The notes under the pieces: model-generated | What the model was told of the DNA's origin: nothing | Databases searched by the model: none | The model's input: the letters and a program-made list of their open reading frames with translations, nothing else | Shown: one piece after another, positions 25,202-33,164 of the stretch | Layout: every line of letters begins with the position of its first letter | Position numbering within the stretch: the first letter of the stretch is position 1 | From: Neisseria sp. HMSC077D05 | Lineage (GTDB): Bacteria > Pseudomonadota > Gammaproteobacteria > Burkholderiales > Neisseriaceae | NCBI GenBank assembly: GCA_001809325.1 | Contig: KV797077.1 | Span: 35,110 to 68,289 of the forward strand | Length of the DNA: 33,180 bases | Reading direction: 5' to 3' | Made by a program: the position numbers and the translations under genes

Positions 25202-25480
25202 TTATTTCTTTTTAGCCTTTTTATCAGCCAAGTGGCCTTTAAAGGTACGGGTCAATGAGAATTCACCTAATTTATGACCAACCATGTTATCGCTGATAAA
25301 CACGGGCACATGGGTGCGGCCGTTGTGTACAGCAATGGTCAGACCGATAAAATCAGGCAGAATGGTAGAACGACGAGACCAGGTTTTAATCGGGCGTTTG
25401 TCGTTGCTTGCACGAGCAGCATCTACTTTTTTCAGCAAATGCAGGTCTACATATGGGCCTTTTTTCAATGAACGAGCCAT
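25202..25480 (-). CDS. rpsS: 30S ribosomal protein S19
   Basis: S19 is in the head of the small subunit beside S13. The 92-residue sequence starts [20 protein letters not shown] and has the core [20 protein letters not shown] followed by [20 protein letters not shown]. It follows rplB by 5 bp. Confidence 0.99.
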
Positions 25481-25485
25481 ACTAA

Positions 25486-26319
25486 TTAACCTTTATTTGA
25501 GTAACGACGACGAACAATCATGTTATCCGTGCGTTTGTTATTACGAGTGCGGTAGCCTTTAGCAGGAGTACCCCATGGACTAACCGGTTCGCGAGCTTCA
25601 CCGGTACGACCTTCACCACCACCATGCGGGTGATCGACAGGGTTCATGACAACACCACGAACGGTCGGACGAATACCGCGCCAACGATTGGCACCGGCTT
25701 TACCGATTTTTTTCAGGCTTTGCTCTTCGTTACCGACTTCACCGATGGTTGCACGGCAATCTACGTTGATTTTACGAACTTCGCCAGAGCGCAGACGGAT
25801 TTGAGCGTATGCGCCTTCTTTAGCCAGCAATACCGCAGAAGCACCGGCAGAACGTGCAATTTGAGCACCTTTGCCAGGTTTCATTTCGATACAGTGGATA
25901 GTCGTACCAACGGGGATGTTGCGAATCGGCAGGGTGTTACCTACTTTGATGGCAGCTTCAGCACCGGAAACCAATACAGCACCAGCTTGAATACCGCGAG
26001 GAGCGATGATGTAGCGACGCTCACCGTCTGCATAGCACAACAGCGCAATGAAGGCAGTACGGTTAGGATCGTATTCGATACGCTCTACTTTTGCAGGGAT
26101 ACCGTCTTTGTTACGTTTAAAGTCTACAACACGGTAATGGTGTTTATGACCGCCGCCTTTGTGACGGGTGGTGATATGACCATTATTGTTACGACCGGCA
26201 GTAGAATTTTTCTTTTCGAGCAAAGGTGCATAAGGCGCACCTTTGTGCAAACCTTCTGTTACCACGCGAACCATGCCGCGACGGCCTGCAGAAGTTGGCT
26301 TCATTTTAACGATTGCCAT
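25486..26319 (-). CDS. rplB: 50S ribosomal protein L2
   Basis: L2 is close to the peptidyl transferase centre and is needed for subunit joining. The 277-residue protein has the SH3-like N-terminal domains ([20 protein letters not shown]). The conserved C-terminal region reads [20 protein letters not shown] and contains the functionally important His. It ends in a basic tail ([13 protein letters not shown]). It lies between rplW and rpsS with very short gaps. Confidence 0.99.
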
Positions 26320-26324
26320 TTTGT

Positions 26325-26639
26325 TTATTCCTTATCTGCAGCTGCAGCAGCGGCTTCCAAATCCAACTCTTGACCGGCAGCCAAGCTTACATAAGCTTTT
26401 TTAACATCGCTGCGGCGGCCCAAAGTACGACCAAAACGCTTAGTTTTGCCTTTAGTGGTAACGGTAGTTACAGAAGCAACTTGAACACCGAACAGCAGCT
26501 CAACAGCAGCTTTGATTTCAGGTTTGGTTGCATTTGCCAAAACTTTAAACGTCATTTGGTTGCGTTTTTCAGCCAATACGTTGCTTTTTTCAGAAACGAT
26601 AGGTGCCAAAATCACTTGAGTCAAACGTTGTTGATTCAT
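26325..26639 (-). CDS. rplW: 50S ribosomal protein L23
   Basis: L23 is at the tunnel exit and docks trigger factor and SRP. The 104-residue protein is [20 protein letters not shown] through a C-terminal alanine-rich tail. The start at 26639 has AGGAG at eight bases, and its ATG overlaps the rplD stop (ATGA). The alternative ATG two codons upstream sits too close to the ribosome-binding site. Confidence 0.98.
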   Translation of the reverse strand: MNQQRLTQVILAPIVSEKSNVLAEKRNQMTFKVLANATKPEIKAAVELLFGVQVASVTTVTTKGKTKRFGRTLGRRSDVKKAYVSLAAGQELDLEAAAAAADKE

Positions 26640-27256
26640 ACCCATTGCTCCTCTAATTGTGCAACCGCATCTTTAGTGATGATTACTTTTTTGTAACGCA
26701 GCAAGCTGTAAGGATCAACTTGTTGAGCTTCCAAAACCAACACGTTTGGCAAGTTGCGTGAAGCCAAGTAAACATTCTCATCGAGCTGTTTGGTTACAAA
26801 CAGCACTTGCTCCAGACCCAGATTTTTCACTTGTTCAGCAAAAACTTTGGTTTTAGGAGTTTCAGCAGTCAACGCTTCGATAGCAAACAAACGTTCGTCA
26901 CGGGCCAATTGGGACAGGATAGTCGCCATACCGGCACGGTACATTTTACGGTTTACTTTTTGAGTGAAGTTTTCGTCGGGTTTGTTCGGGAACGCACGAC
27001 CACCTTTACGCCACAGCGGAGAAGAAGTCATACCGGAACGGGCACGGCCGGTACCTTTTTGACGCCATGGTTTTTTGGTTGAGTGTTTTACTTCGGCACG
27101 GGTTTTTTGAGCACGGTTGCCAGAACGGGCGTTTGCCAAGTAGGCATTTACCAGCTGATGAACCAACGCCTCATTGTATTCGCGAGCGAACAAAGCATCA
27201 GAAACAGACAGACTGCCTGAAACTTGTCCTTTAGCGTCAATTACTTTCAATTCCAT
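26636..27256 (-). CDS. rplD: 50S ribosomal protein L4
   Basis: L4 lines the exit tunnel and in E. coli also represses its own operon. The 206-residue protein contains the tunnel loop ([20 protein letters not shown] then [16 protein letters not shown]) with the residues usually found in macrolide-susceptible strains. Start and stop overlap rplC and rplW by one to four bases, so all three are translationally coupled. Confidence 0.99.
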   Translation of the reverse strand: MELKVIDAKGQVSGSLSVSDALFAREYNEALVHQLVNAYLANARSGNRAQKTRAEVKHSTKKPWRQKGTGRARSGMTSSPLWRKGGRAFPNKPDENFTQKVNRKMYRAGMATILSQLARDERLFAIEALTAETPKTKVFAEQVKNLGLEQVLFVTKQLDENVYLASRNLPNVLVLEAQQVDPYSLLRYKKVIITKDAVAQLEEQWV

Positions 27257-27900
27257 TACGCACCTACTTTCACGCTAGGACGAACTACAACATCGCTGTT
27301 GACCGCACCCGGAACAGCACCCTTAACCAACAGCAGTTGGCGTTCTGCATCAACACGGACAACTTCCAGTTTTTGGACAGTTGCTTTGGTGTTGCCGTAT
27401 TGACCGGCCATGCGTTTACCGGGGAACACGCGACCTGGGTCTTGCGCCATACCGATAGAACCTGGAACACGGTGAGAACGGGAGTTACCGTGGGAAGTAC
27501 GTTGGGCACCGAAGTTATGACGTTTGATCGTACCGGAGAAACCTTTACCTTTAGAGGTACCGGTTACATCGACCAATTGACCGACTTCAAACATAGAAAC
27601 GGTGATTTCGTCACCGGCTTTCAATTCAGCCAGTTTTTCTTCAGTCAAAGCAAACTCAATCAAACCGCGACCGGCCTCAACACCTGCTTTTGCAAAGTGC
27701 CCGGCTTCGGCTTTGTTGACACGGTTAGCTTTTTTCTGACCAAAGGTAACTTGAACGGCAGTATAGCCGTCAGCATCTTTGGATTTTACTTGTGTAACGC
27801 GGTTGGCAGACATATCCAAAACGGTTACCGGAACAGAAACACCCTGTTCGTCAAACACGCGGGTCATACCAACTTTGCGTCCAACCAGACCTAAAGTCAT
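27256..27900 (-). CDS. rplC: 50S ribosomal protein L3
   Basis: L3 is one of the first proteins to bind 23S rRNA. The 214-residue protein starts [20 protein letters not shown] after AAGGAAAA. It has the central loop reaching the peptidyl transferase centre ([20 protein letters not shown] followed by MAGQYGN). A longer in-frame reading of 40 residues is rejected. It is the first gene of the block here: rpsJ, commonly just upstream, is absent from the neighbouring 340 bp. Confidence 0.98.
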   Translation of the reverse strand: MTLGLVGRKVGMTRVFDEQGVSVPVTVLDMSANRVTQVKSKDADGYTAVQVTFGQKKANRVNKAEAGHFAKAGVEAGRGLIEFALTEEKLAELKAGDEITVSMFEVGQLVDVTGTSKGKGFSGTIKRHNFGAQRTSHGNSRSHRVPGSIGMAQDPGRVFPGKRMAGQYGNTKATVQKLEVVRVDAERQLLLVKGAVPGAVNSDVVVRPSVKVGA

Positions 27901-27990
27901 GATTATTTTCCTTTTAAAGTAAAGGGGCGGGCTACGATTGGCCTGCCTTCGGACAATGATAAAACTTGGCACATTTGCACCAAGCCCTGC
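27901..27990 (-). promoter_or_regulatory. 5' leader of rplC with two hairpins
   Basis: Read leftward, the transcript from the promoter at 27991 would have a leader of about 84 nt. It can form a stem CTTGG...CCAAG near 27964-27983. A larger stem near 27925-27947 (GGCAGGC with GCCCGCC, one mismatch) lies just before the ribosome-binding site. In E. coli the S10 leader is the target of L4 control; no sequence match to that leader is claimed. Confidence 0.45.
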
Positions 27991-28020
27991 ACTATACCAC
28001 GACAATAAAGAAGTTTTCAA
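27991..28020 (-). promoter_or_regulatory. Strong candidate promoter for the ribosomal block
   Basis: Read leftward, TTGAAA at 28015-28020 and TATAGT at 27991-27996 are 18 bp apart, with TGG just before the -10 box (extended -10). This is the best sigma-70-type match I noticed in the window and would start rplC transcription about 84 nt upstream of its ATG. Confidence 0.75.
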
Positions 28021-28140
28021 GCAAAATCTTAGGCTTGCCGCAGATTATTTACCGCTATCCGACAGATTTGAGGTTTACCCAATCCATCGATATTCTGTTC
28101 TGAATTTTGACAGTCTTAATTATTGTTCAACGATATAAAA
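28021..28140. other. Non-coding stretch upstream of the rplC promoter
   Basis: This stretch lies between the rplC promoter and the DUS terminator at 28141. It is AT-rich, and I see no gene or conserved RNA. Confidence 0.5.
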
Positions 28141-28181
28141 GGTCGTCTGAAATTTCATCTACAACAAAATTTCAGACGACC
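28141..28181 (-). terminator. DUS-pair terminator after the membrane protein gene
   Basis: GGTCGTCTGAAATTT at 28141-28155 pairs perfectly with 28167-28181. It lies 64 bp beyond the stop of the leftward gene at 28245 and insulates it from the ribosomal block. Confidence 0.82.
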
Positions 28182-28244
28182 TCTTCTCAATATATAATAT
28201 ATGGTTTATTTTAAACCACTCAGATGCGCTTCATATCGAAACTG

Positions 28245-28760
28245 CTATTTCTGCAACTCCGTCGGCGGAGTTTGTTCGGGCTGGCGCGTGTGCAACTTAT
28301 ACCAGCCAAACAGCCGCACTAAACATAAAAAGGCAATAAACGGCATGCACAAGGCGGAAATCAAATAGCGCGGATTGTTGGTATTAAGGACATTCCCGCC
28401 CGCTGATAGAGCCAATGCGGCATTAAACCATTCCCACAACGAAGGCACGCTGAAAGCCAACACGGCAATCAATCCCAGCGTTCGAAAAATACCGATAGGC
28501 AAAATCTGCCGTTTTAGCACTGTACGGTTTAGCTGCAACAAGACAATCAATCCAAACCCGATGATGAGGACCATGCCGCCGTTTGCAACGATTTGCAGGC
28601 TGTTGAAAGCGATATCGGGCGTTACCGCCAGACCGCTGTCTGAAGCAGGCGTCGCTTGCTGCTGAAGGTTAAGCCCTTGAATAATATTTAAAACGAAACC
28701 ATAAACCATATCGGCAAGCATAATACCTATGGGCAAGGAAGTGAGCATTCGTCTTAGCAT
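28245..28760 (-). CDS. Hypothetical inner membrane protein
   Basis: I do not recognise this 171-residue protein. It has about four hydrophobic segments: residues 7-26, around 60-77 (GGMVLIIGFGLIVLLQL), around 88-108 (IFRTLGLIAVLAFSVPSLW) and near 135-155. A hydrophilic, proline-rich C-terminus follows (HTRQPEQTPPTELQK). The start has no clear ribosome-binding site; an ATG four codons later is equally possible. It stands alone between pykA (divergent) and the ribosomal promoter, and has its own DUS terminator. No function is assigned. Confidence 0.7.
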   Translation of the reverse strand: MLRRMLTSLPIGIMLADMVYGFVLNIIQGLNLQQQATPASDSGLAVTPDIAFNSLQIVANGGMVLIIGFGLIVLLQLNRTVLKRQILPIGIFRTLGLIAVLAFSVPSLWEWFNAALALSAGGNVLNTNNPRYLISALCMPFIAFLCLVRLFGWYKLHTRQPEQTPPTELQK

Positions 28761-28811
28761 GGTTGTGTCAGATAATGATGAAATAAGGTATGAATGGAAA
28801 GATGATGCCGT

Positions 28812-28822
28812 TTCAGACGACG
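28812..28822 (-). repeat. DNA uptake sequence variant
   Basis: TTCAGACGACG, the complement of CGTCGTCTGAA, differs from the main word at its first base. Confidence 0.75.
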
Positions 28823-28856
28823 TATTCGCACTATATCTATATATGTCTATTTATGA

Positions 28857-28867
28857 GGTCGTCTGAA
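28857..28867 (+). repeat. DNA uptake sequence
   Basis: This is a single GGTCGTCTGAA, 34 bp from the inverted variant at 28812-28822. The arms face each other but differ at the outer base. Confidence 0.85.
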
Positions 28868-29049
28868 AAGTTGCAGACGGTATTGTAGCGGATTGCCGGC
28901 TCTAACGTATGTAAAATTAAATTTAGCCTAAGTCATAAAATCCTGTAATTTTCCACCAATCATTTAACTTTGGGAGTAAAATTCCAAAATATTAATTTGC
29001 TTCATGATTTACGGCTTGGATATCTCAGTGTAAGTTTTAGATTTACAGT

Positions 29050-29060
29050 TTCAGACGACG
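29050..29060 (-). repeat. DNA uptake sequence variant
   Basis: This is TTCAGACGACG, 75 bp before the pykA start and within its probable leader. Confidence 0.75.
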
Positions 29061-29135
29061 TTGGGACGCTATTTTGTAATTTTCCAACAAAGCCGTATGC
29101 CATTTATCAACGGATTGACCGAAAGGACGCTTCAC

Positions 29136-30608
29136 ATGAGTAATGCAAAACGCGATGTAACCCGCATCAGCCACAACACCAAAATCGTCGCTACGTTGGG
29201 GCCGGGCAGCAACAATGTTCAGTTGTTGGAAGACATGATCCGTGTAGGCGGTCTGAATATCGTCCGTTTCAATTTCAGCCACGGCACACCTGAATTCCAT
29301 CAGGAAAACGCCCGCATCGTGCGTGAAGCGGCAAAACGTGCCGGACAGGAAATCGCCATCCTTGCCGACTTGCAAGGTCCGAAAATCCGTGTCGGCAAAA
29401 TCGCCGGCGGTAGCATCGAATTGAACAAAGGCGAAACGCTGGTACTCGATGCCGCACTCGAAGGCGAAGGCACGCGCGACGCGGTCGGTTTGGACTACCG
29501 CGACCTGCCTGATGATGTCGTCGCAGGCGATGTTTTGTGGTTGGACGACGGTCTGCTGACTTTGACCGTGGAATCCGTTGAAGGCAGTAAGATTGTTACT
29601 AAAGTTGAAAACAGCCATGTGTTGAAAAGCAACAAAGGCATCAATAAACGCGGCGGCGGTTTGTCCGCAGGTGCGTTGACCGAGAAAGACTTCCGCGACC
29701 TGAAAACCGCGATTGCCATCGGTTGCGACTACCTCGCCATCAGCTTTGTGAAATCCGCCGAAGATTTACACATCGCCCGCGCCAAAGTAGAAGAAGAAAT
29801 GAAAGGCAGCACTGCCGTTCGCCCCGGTTTGGTGTCTAAAATCGAACGCGTGGAAGCGATTGAAAACTTAGACGAAATCATCCTCGCCAGCGACGGCATC
29901 ATGGTGGCACGCGGCGACTTGGCGGTCGAAGTTGGACACGCAGCCGTCCCCGCCCTGCAAAAACGCATGATCCGCCGCGCACGCGAGTTGCGCCGCTTCA
30001 GCATTACGGCAACCCAAATGATGGAATCCATGATCACCAACCCCGTACCGACCCGCGCGGAAGTCAGCGACGTGGCAAACGCGGTATTGGACGGCACCGA
30101 TGCGGTGATGTGTTCCGCCGAAACCGCCGTCGGCGCGTATCCTTTTGAAACTGTCAGCCAAATGGCGATTATTTGTGCGGCAGCCGAAAAAGAGCAGGAC
30201 TCGCTCAACGGCGTTGCCGAACAGGTCGAGTATCCCGAAGCCGTCAGCACCAACTTGGCGATTGCCGGCGGCGCGGTCGGCGTGGCGCGTGCGGTTCACG
30301 CCAAAGCGATTGTCGCCCTGACCGAAAGCGGCTCAACCGCCTTCGAAATCAGCCGCCACAACATCACTTTGCCGATTTTCGCACTGACCCCGAGCATTTC
30401 CGCCCAACGCCGTATGGCGATGTACCGCGGCGTGCGCCCGATGATTCTGGCGACCAGCACCGACCACGATACCGCGCTGAACGAAGTGGAAGCCATGTTG
30501 GTCGAACATAAAATCTTAAGCTCCGGCGACCAATACATCATCACCAGCGGTTCGCAAATGCGCGAATCCGGTTCGACCAATACGCTGGAAGTGTTGCGCG
30601 TTAAATAA
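29136..30608 (+). CDS. pykA: Pyruvate kinase
   Basis: Pyruvate kinase makes pyruvate and ATP from phosphoenolpyruvate and ADP. The 490-residue protein starts MSNAKRDVTRISHNTKIVAT with AAAGGA eight bases upstream. Visible motifs are NIVRFNFSHG (substrate binding), DLQGPKIRVGKI, the metal-binding VEAIENLDEIILASDGIMVA followed by RGDLAVEVG, and TRAEVSDVANAVLDGTDAVM followed by CSAETAVG. The C-terminal allosteric domain is complete. The sequence pattern is that of the PykA (type II) group. It stands alone and is followed by a DUS terminator. In N. meningitidis pykA is also near a P1-like porin gene. Confidence 0.97.
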   Translation: MSNAKRDVTRISHNTKIVATLGPGSNNVQLLEDMIRVGGLNIVRFNFSHGTPEFHQENARIVREAAKRAGQEIAILADLQGPKIRVGKIAGGSIELNKGETLVLDAALEGEGTRDAVGLDYRDLPDDVVAGDVLWLDDGLLTLTVESVEGSKIVTKVENSHVLKSNKGINKRGGGLSAGALTEKDFRDLKTAIAIGCDYLAISFVKSAEDLHIARAKVEEEMKGSTAVRPGLVSKIERVEAIENLDEIILASDGIMVARGDLAVEVGHAAVPALQKRMIRRARELRRFSITATQMMESMITNPVPTRAEVSDVANAVLDGTDAVMCSAETAVGAYPFETVSQMAIICAAAEKEQDSLNGVAEQVEYPEAVSTNLAIAGGAVGVARAVHAKAIVALTESGSTAFEISRHNITLPIFALTPSISAQRRMAMYRGVRPMILATSTDHDTALNEVEAMLVEHKILSSGDQYIITSGSQMRESGSTNTLEVLRVK

Positions 30609-30635
30609 TCGATACACAAACGGCAGATAAACAAG

Positions 30636-30675
30636 AGGTCGTCTGAAAACTTGGAAACGGGTTTTCAGACGACCT
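30636..30675 (+). terminator. DUS-pair terminator after pykA
   Basis: AGGTCGTCTGAAAAC at 30636-30650 pairs perfectly with 30661-30675, followed by TTTT. It is 28 bp after the pykA stop. Confidence 0.9.
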
Positions 30676-30735
30676 TTTCGTTTTCTTTTGAAGTAAGATT
30701 TTTGAACACTGAAACAGTAGGAGTCTATAATTTTT

Positions 30736-30842
30736 TATAGTGGATTAACTTTAAACCAGTACGGCGTTGCCTCGCCTTGCCGTACTATCTGTACTGTCTT
30801 CGGCTTCGTCGCCTTGTCCTGATTTAAATTTAATCCACTATA
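30736..30842. mobile_element. Correia repeat enclosed element, short form (copy 4)
   Basis: This 107-bp element has the same orientation as copy 2. The left end reads TATAGTGGATTAACTTTAAA and the right end AATTTAATCCACTATA. It is the deleted form. Its right edge coincides exactly with the point where the downstream open frame (30843-30965) loses its upstream part. Confidence 0.9.
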
Positions 30843-30844
30843 AT
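30814..30844 (+). promoter_or_regulatory. Possible Correia-borne promoter
   Basis: TTGTCC at 30814-30819 and TATAAT at 30839-30844 are 19 bp apart. The last two bases of the -10 box come from the flanking DNA. It would read into the decayed gene pair at 30843-31344. Confidence 0.4.
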
Positions 30845-30965
30845 AGCCTCAAGTCTAGGTGCAAAGACAGAAAAGTTTGCCACTTTGGAAGCTAGAAAAT
30901 ATCTAACAGGCTTGAGGGCTGATGCAGAAACTTCAACTAATCAATTCTCAAGAAGAAAGAGATGA
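30843..30965 (+). pseudogene. 3' remnant of a larger reading frame
   Basis: From the edge of the Correia element an open frame without a start codon runs 40 codons to a TGA at 30963-30965. The peptide includes SLGAKTEKFATLEARKYLTG, then LRADAETSTN, and ends in the basic NQFSRRKR. The stop overlaps the ATG of the next gene (ATGA), the arrangement typical of a toxin and its immunity gene or another coupled pair. No family is recognised from 40 residues. The upstream part is missing, probably lost when the Correia element arrived or by a linked deletion. Confidence 0.5.
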
Positions 30966-31344
30966 ATATGTCCAAAGATCAAAGGGAAGATAATTTTTTT
31001 GACCTTATAGAAGAATTTCTAAATTTATTTAATCAGAGAGATTTTAAACAACTCAAAATCAAATTTCAGATTAACAAAGATAGGTATGAGGAAATTTTGG
31101 AAGAACTGGATGATGAAAATCTTTTAGATAAAAATTATCATTACCTCCCAAAGCAATAGCATTGACCGCACGAAATGATAATAGGGCAATATTTGAAACA
31201 TATGAAATGAATGGCACGGAAGAAGTTATAGGAATCGAATGCTGTTTATATGCAGATAACAGGGAAACTGACCTAACCCTAGAAGGTCGTTTTCATAAAA
31301 AAGATGGGAAGTTTATTTTTGTTTATCATGGTCTTCGTGCTTAA
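30962..31344 (+). pseudogene. Frameshifted small gene, DUF7668/immunity-like
   Basis: The first part (65 codons from the ATG at 30962, MSKDQREDNFFDLIEEFLNL and on) ends in a stop at 31159. The continuing part is open in the -1 frame from 31132 and runs to 31344 (PPKAIALTARNDNRAIFETY, then IGIECCLYADNRETDLTLEG). Joining the frames near 31132-31156 gives one protein of about 125 residues. Its C-terminal half has the 'ECxLxxDxxxxDLTL' look I associate with DUF7668-type proteins. A single lost base near 31140 explains the break. The DNA is much more AT-rich than its neighbours, which suggests acquisition. The family assignment is tentative. Confidence 0.55.
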
Positions 31345-31456
31345 GATTTAACAGCGGAACCAGACTAGCACAAAATCCCTCACTGACATCTTTACCACAG
31401 TCCCGCCCTCTCCTATCTGCGCAACACGCAAGTTTTTCTGAAAGAAGCCAAAAATA

Positions 31457-31484
31457 TTAGGCAAAAGCGATAACGTGGTATAGA
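31457..31484 (+). promoter_or_regulatory. Candidate promoter for the FadL-like gene
   Basis: TTAGGC at 31457-31462 and TATAGA at 31479-31484 are 16 bp apart, with TGG before the -10 box. The core GTGGTATAG is shared with the two ribosomal promoters in this window. It lies 234 bp before the start codon, giving a long leader. Confidence 0.4.
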
Positions 31485-31676
31485 ATCGAGCACCTACACT
31501 AATCAAACGGAATGACCGCTAGGAAACAACTGTACTTTGATTGAAAAACCGTTGCCCTTCAGCCCAAAATTCATGTCAGCCAGTCATTTGCTGCATTTTT
31601 TGCCTTGAAGGCCATCGTTTCTATTCAAAATACCGATTCCAAACCGTCAGCCCGCTCCCGATACGGAGGCGTTTGT

Positions 31677-31687
31677 TTCAGACGACC
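31677..31687 (-). repeat. DNA uptake sequence in a 5' leader
   Basis: TTCAGACGACC lies 30 bp before the start of the FadL-like gene. Confidence 0.85.
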
Positions 31688-31717
31688 TCTTTATTATTTG
31701 TCCGCAGGTATAAGAAA

Positions 31718-33130
31718 ATGACACACTCACCCATCAAACAAACCGTAATCTTACTCAGCGCAGTCTTCTTTTCCGGCGCAGTCCACGCTTCGGGCTACCA
31801 CTTCGGTACGCAGTCGGTCAACGCGCAAGGCACCGCCAACTCTTCCGGCGCAGAAGCAGCCGACGCATCGACCATCTTCTACAACCCTGCAGGTCTGTCC
31901 AAACTCGACAGCAGCCAAGTTTCCGTCAACGCCAACATCGTCATGCCCAGCATCCGCCACGAGGCCGATTCCGCCCAATATTATCAAGGCGGCGATGTTT
32001 CCGGCTCGAAAAGCGGCAAAATCACCAAAACCACCGTCGCTCCGCACCTCTACGGCGCATACAAAGTCAATGACGATGTAACTTTGGGCTTGGGCGTTTA
32101 CGTCCCCTTCGGCTCTGCCACCGAATACGAAAAAGATTCCGTGCTGCGCCACAACATCAACAAACTCAGCCTCACCAGCATCGACATCGAGCCGGTTGTC
32201 GCTTGGAAAGCCAATGAAAACCATGCTTTCGGTGCAGGTTTGATTGCCCAATATTCCAAAGCCGAATTGCGCAAATATTCCGACTGGGATGCCTCCGGCG
32301 CCATCAGCCAACTCGCCAGCGGCCTTGCCTCACGCGCAGCCGGCCGTCCTGTTTCCGTCAGCGCGCAAGGCAAATCTGATGGGCACGCCGAAGTGAAAGG
32401 CCACGACTGGGGCTTCGGCTATCAACTCGCTTGGATGTGGGACATCAACGACCGCGCACGGGTCGGCGTGAACTACCGCTCCAAAGTAACCCACACCCTC
32501 AAAGGCTCCGCAGAATGGGAAGCCGACGGCGCATACGCCCGCCGCGCTTGGGATTTGGGCGCGCTTGCCGCCCGCGGCTACGTTCCGCGTGAAAAAGCAA
32601 GCGTCAAAATCGTCACGCCCGAATCCTTGTCCGTTCACGGCATGTACAAAGCCACCGACAAATTCAACCTGTTCAGCGATGTAACGTGGACGCGCCACAG
32701 CCGCTTCAACAAAGCGGAATTGGTATTTGAAAACACCAAAAACGTCGTCAACGGCAAATCCGACCGCACCGTCATTACCCCCAACTGGCGCAACACTTAC
32801 AAAGTCGCGCTCGGCGGTTCTTACCAAGTGACCGACCCGCTGCAACTGCGCGCAGGTATCGCCTTTGACCGCTCGCCCGTCAAAAACGCCGGCTACCGCA
32901 TGAACAGCCTGCCCGACGGCAACCGCATCTGGTTCTCGCTCGGCGCGAAATACCATATCGGCAAAAACCACGTCCTCGATGCCGCTTACAGCCACATCCA
33001 CATCAACGACACCCGCTACCACACCGCCCGCGCCACCGGCAACGATGTGGACAGCAAAGGCGCATCCAGCGCGCGCTTTAAAAACCACGCCAACATCGTT
33101 GGATTGCAATACACTTACAAATTCAAGTAA
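31718..33130 (+). CDS. FadL/OMP P1-like outer membrane protein
   Basis: This 470-residue outer membrane beta-barrel belongs to the FadL/TodX/P1 family, which brings hydrophobic molecules such as long-chain fatty acids across the outer membrane. The signal peptide MTHSPIKQTVILLSAVFFSG is followed by AVHA and a likely cut before SGYHFGTQ. The plug region has the family motif FYNPAGLSKLD near residue 55. Many alternating strands follow and the protein ends YTYKFK. The start at 31718 has AGG nine bases upstream and gives a clean signal peptide. It corresponds to the P1-like porin found near pykA in meningococci. Its substrate is inferred from the family only. Confidence 0.92.
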   Translation: MTHSPIKQTVILLSAVFFSGAVHASGYHFGTQSVNAQGTANSSGAEAADASTIFYNPAGLSKLDSSQVSVNANIVMPSIRHEADSAQYYQGGDVSGSKSGKITKTTVAPHLYGAYKVNDDVTLGLGVYVPFGSATEYEKDSVLRHNINKLSLTSIDIEPVVAWKANENHAFGAGLIAQYSKAELRKYSDWDASGAISQLASGLASRAAGRPVSVSAQGKSDGHAEVKGHDWGFGYQLAWMWDINDRARVGVNYRSKVTHTLKGSAEWEADGAYARRAWDLGALAARGYVPREKASVKIVTPESLSVHGMYKATDKFNLFSDVTWTRHSRFNKAELVFENTKNVVNGKSDRTVITPNWRNTYKVALGGSYQVTDPLQLRAGIAFDRSPVKNAGYRMNSLPDGNRIWFSLGAKYHIGKNHVLDAAYSHIHINDTRYHTARATGNDVDSKGASSARFKNHANIVGLQYTYKFK

Positions 33131-33152
33131 ACCGTTTGGCGACGACATCAAA

Positions 33153-33164
33153 AGGTCGTCTGAA
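33153..33164 (+). repeat. DNA uptake sequence, probable left arm of a terminator
   Basis: AGGTCGTCTGAA follows the FadL-like gene by 22 bp. By analogy with the other genes here it is probably the first arm of a DUS-pair terminator, cut by the window end. Confidence 0.75.

Larger units (their letters stand above)
28761..29135. other. Divergent intergenic region upstream of pykA
   Basis: The region contains three uptake sequences (28812, 28857 and 29050), two of them the CGTCGTCTGAA variant, in AT-rich DNA. A TTGCTT at 28997 with ATATCT 17 bp later is a weak promoter candidate for pykA. No gene is seen. Confidence 0.5.
31345..31717. other. Non-coding leader region of the FadL-like gene
   Basis: No supported gene is seen. 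The region holds a candidate promoter at 31457-31484 and an uptake sequence at 31677. A long open frame running into the porin gene from 31541 starts at TTG and lacks a ribosome-binding site, so I treat that part as untranslated. Confidence 0.55.

Noticed and set aside
27901-28020. 40-residue extension of L3
   Set aside because: It would cross the predicted promoter and hairpin leader; the ATG at 27900 has a good ribosome-binding site and the normal L3 N-terminus.
31081-31160. Programmed -1 frameshift joining the two small frames
   Set aside because: I see no proper slippery heptamer at the junction and no conserved downstream structure; a simple one-base loss explains it better.
31541-31717. 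N-terminal extension of the FadL-like gene
   Set aside because: It starts at TTG without a ribosome-binding site, includes an uptake sequence, and would bury the clear signal peptide.
32330-33151. 273-codon open frame on the minus strand
   Set aside because: It is antisense to the FadL-like gene and has no family pattern; the plus-strand gene has a signal peptide and barrel features.
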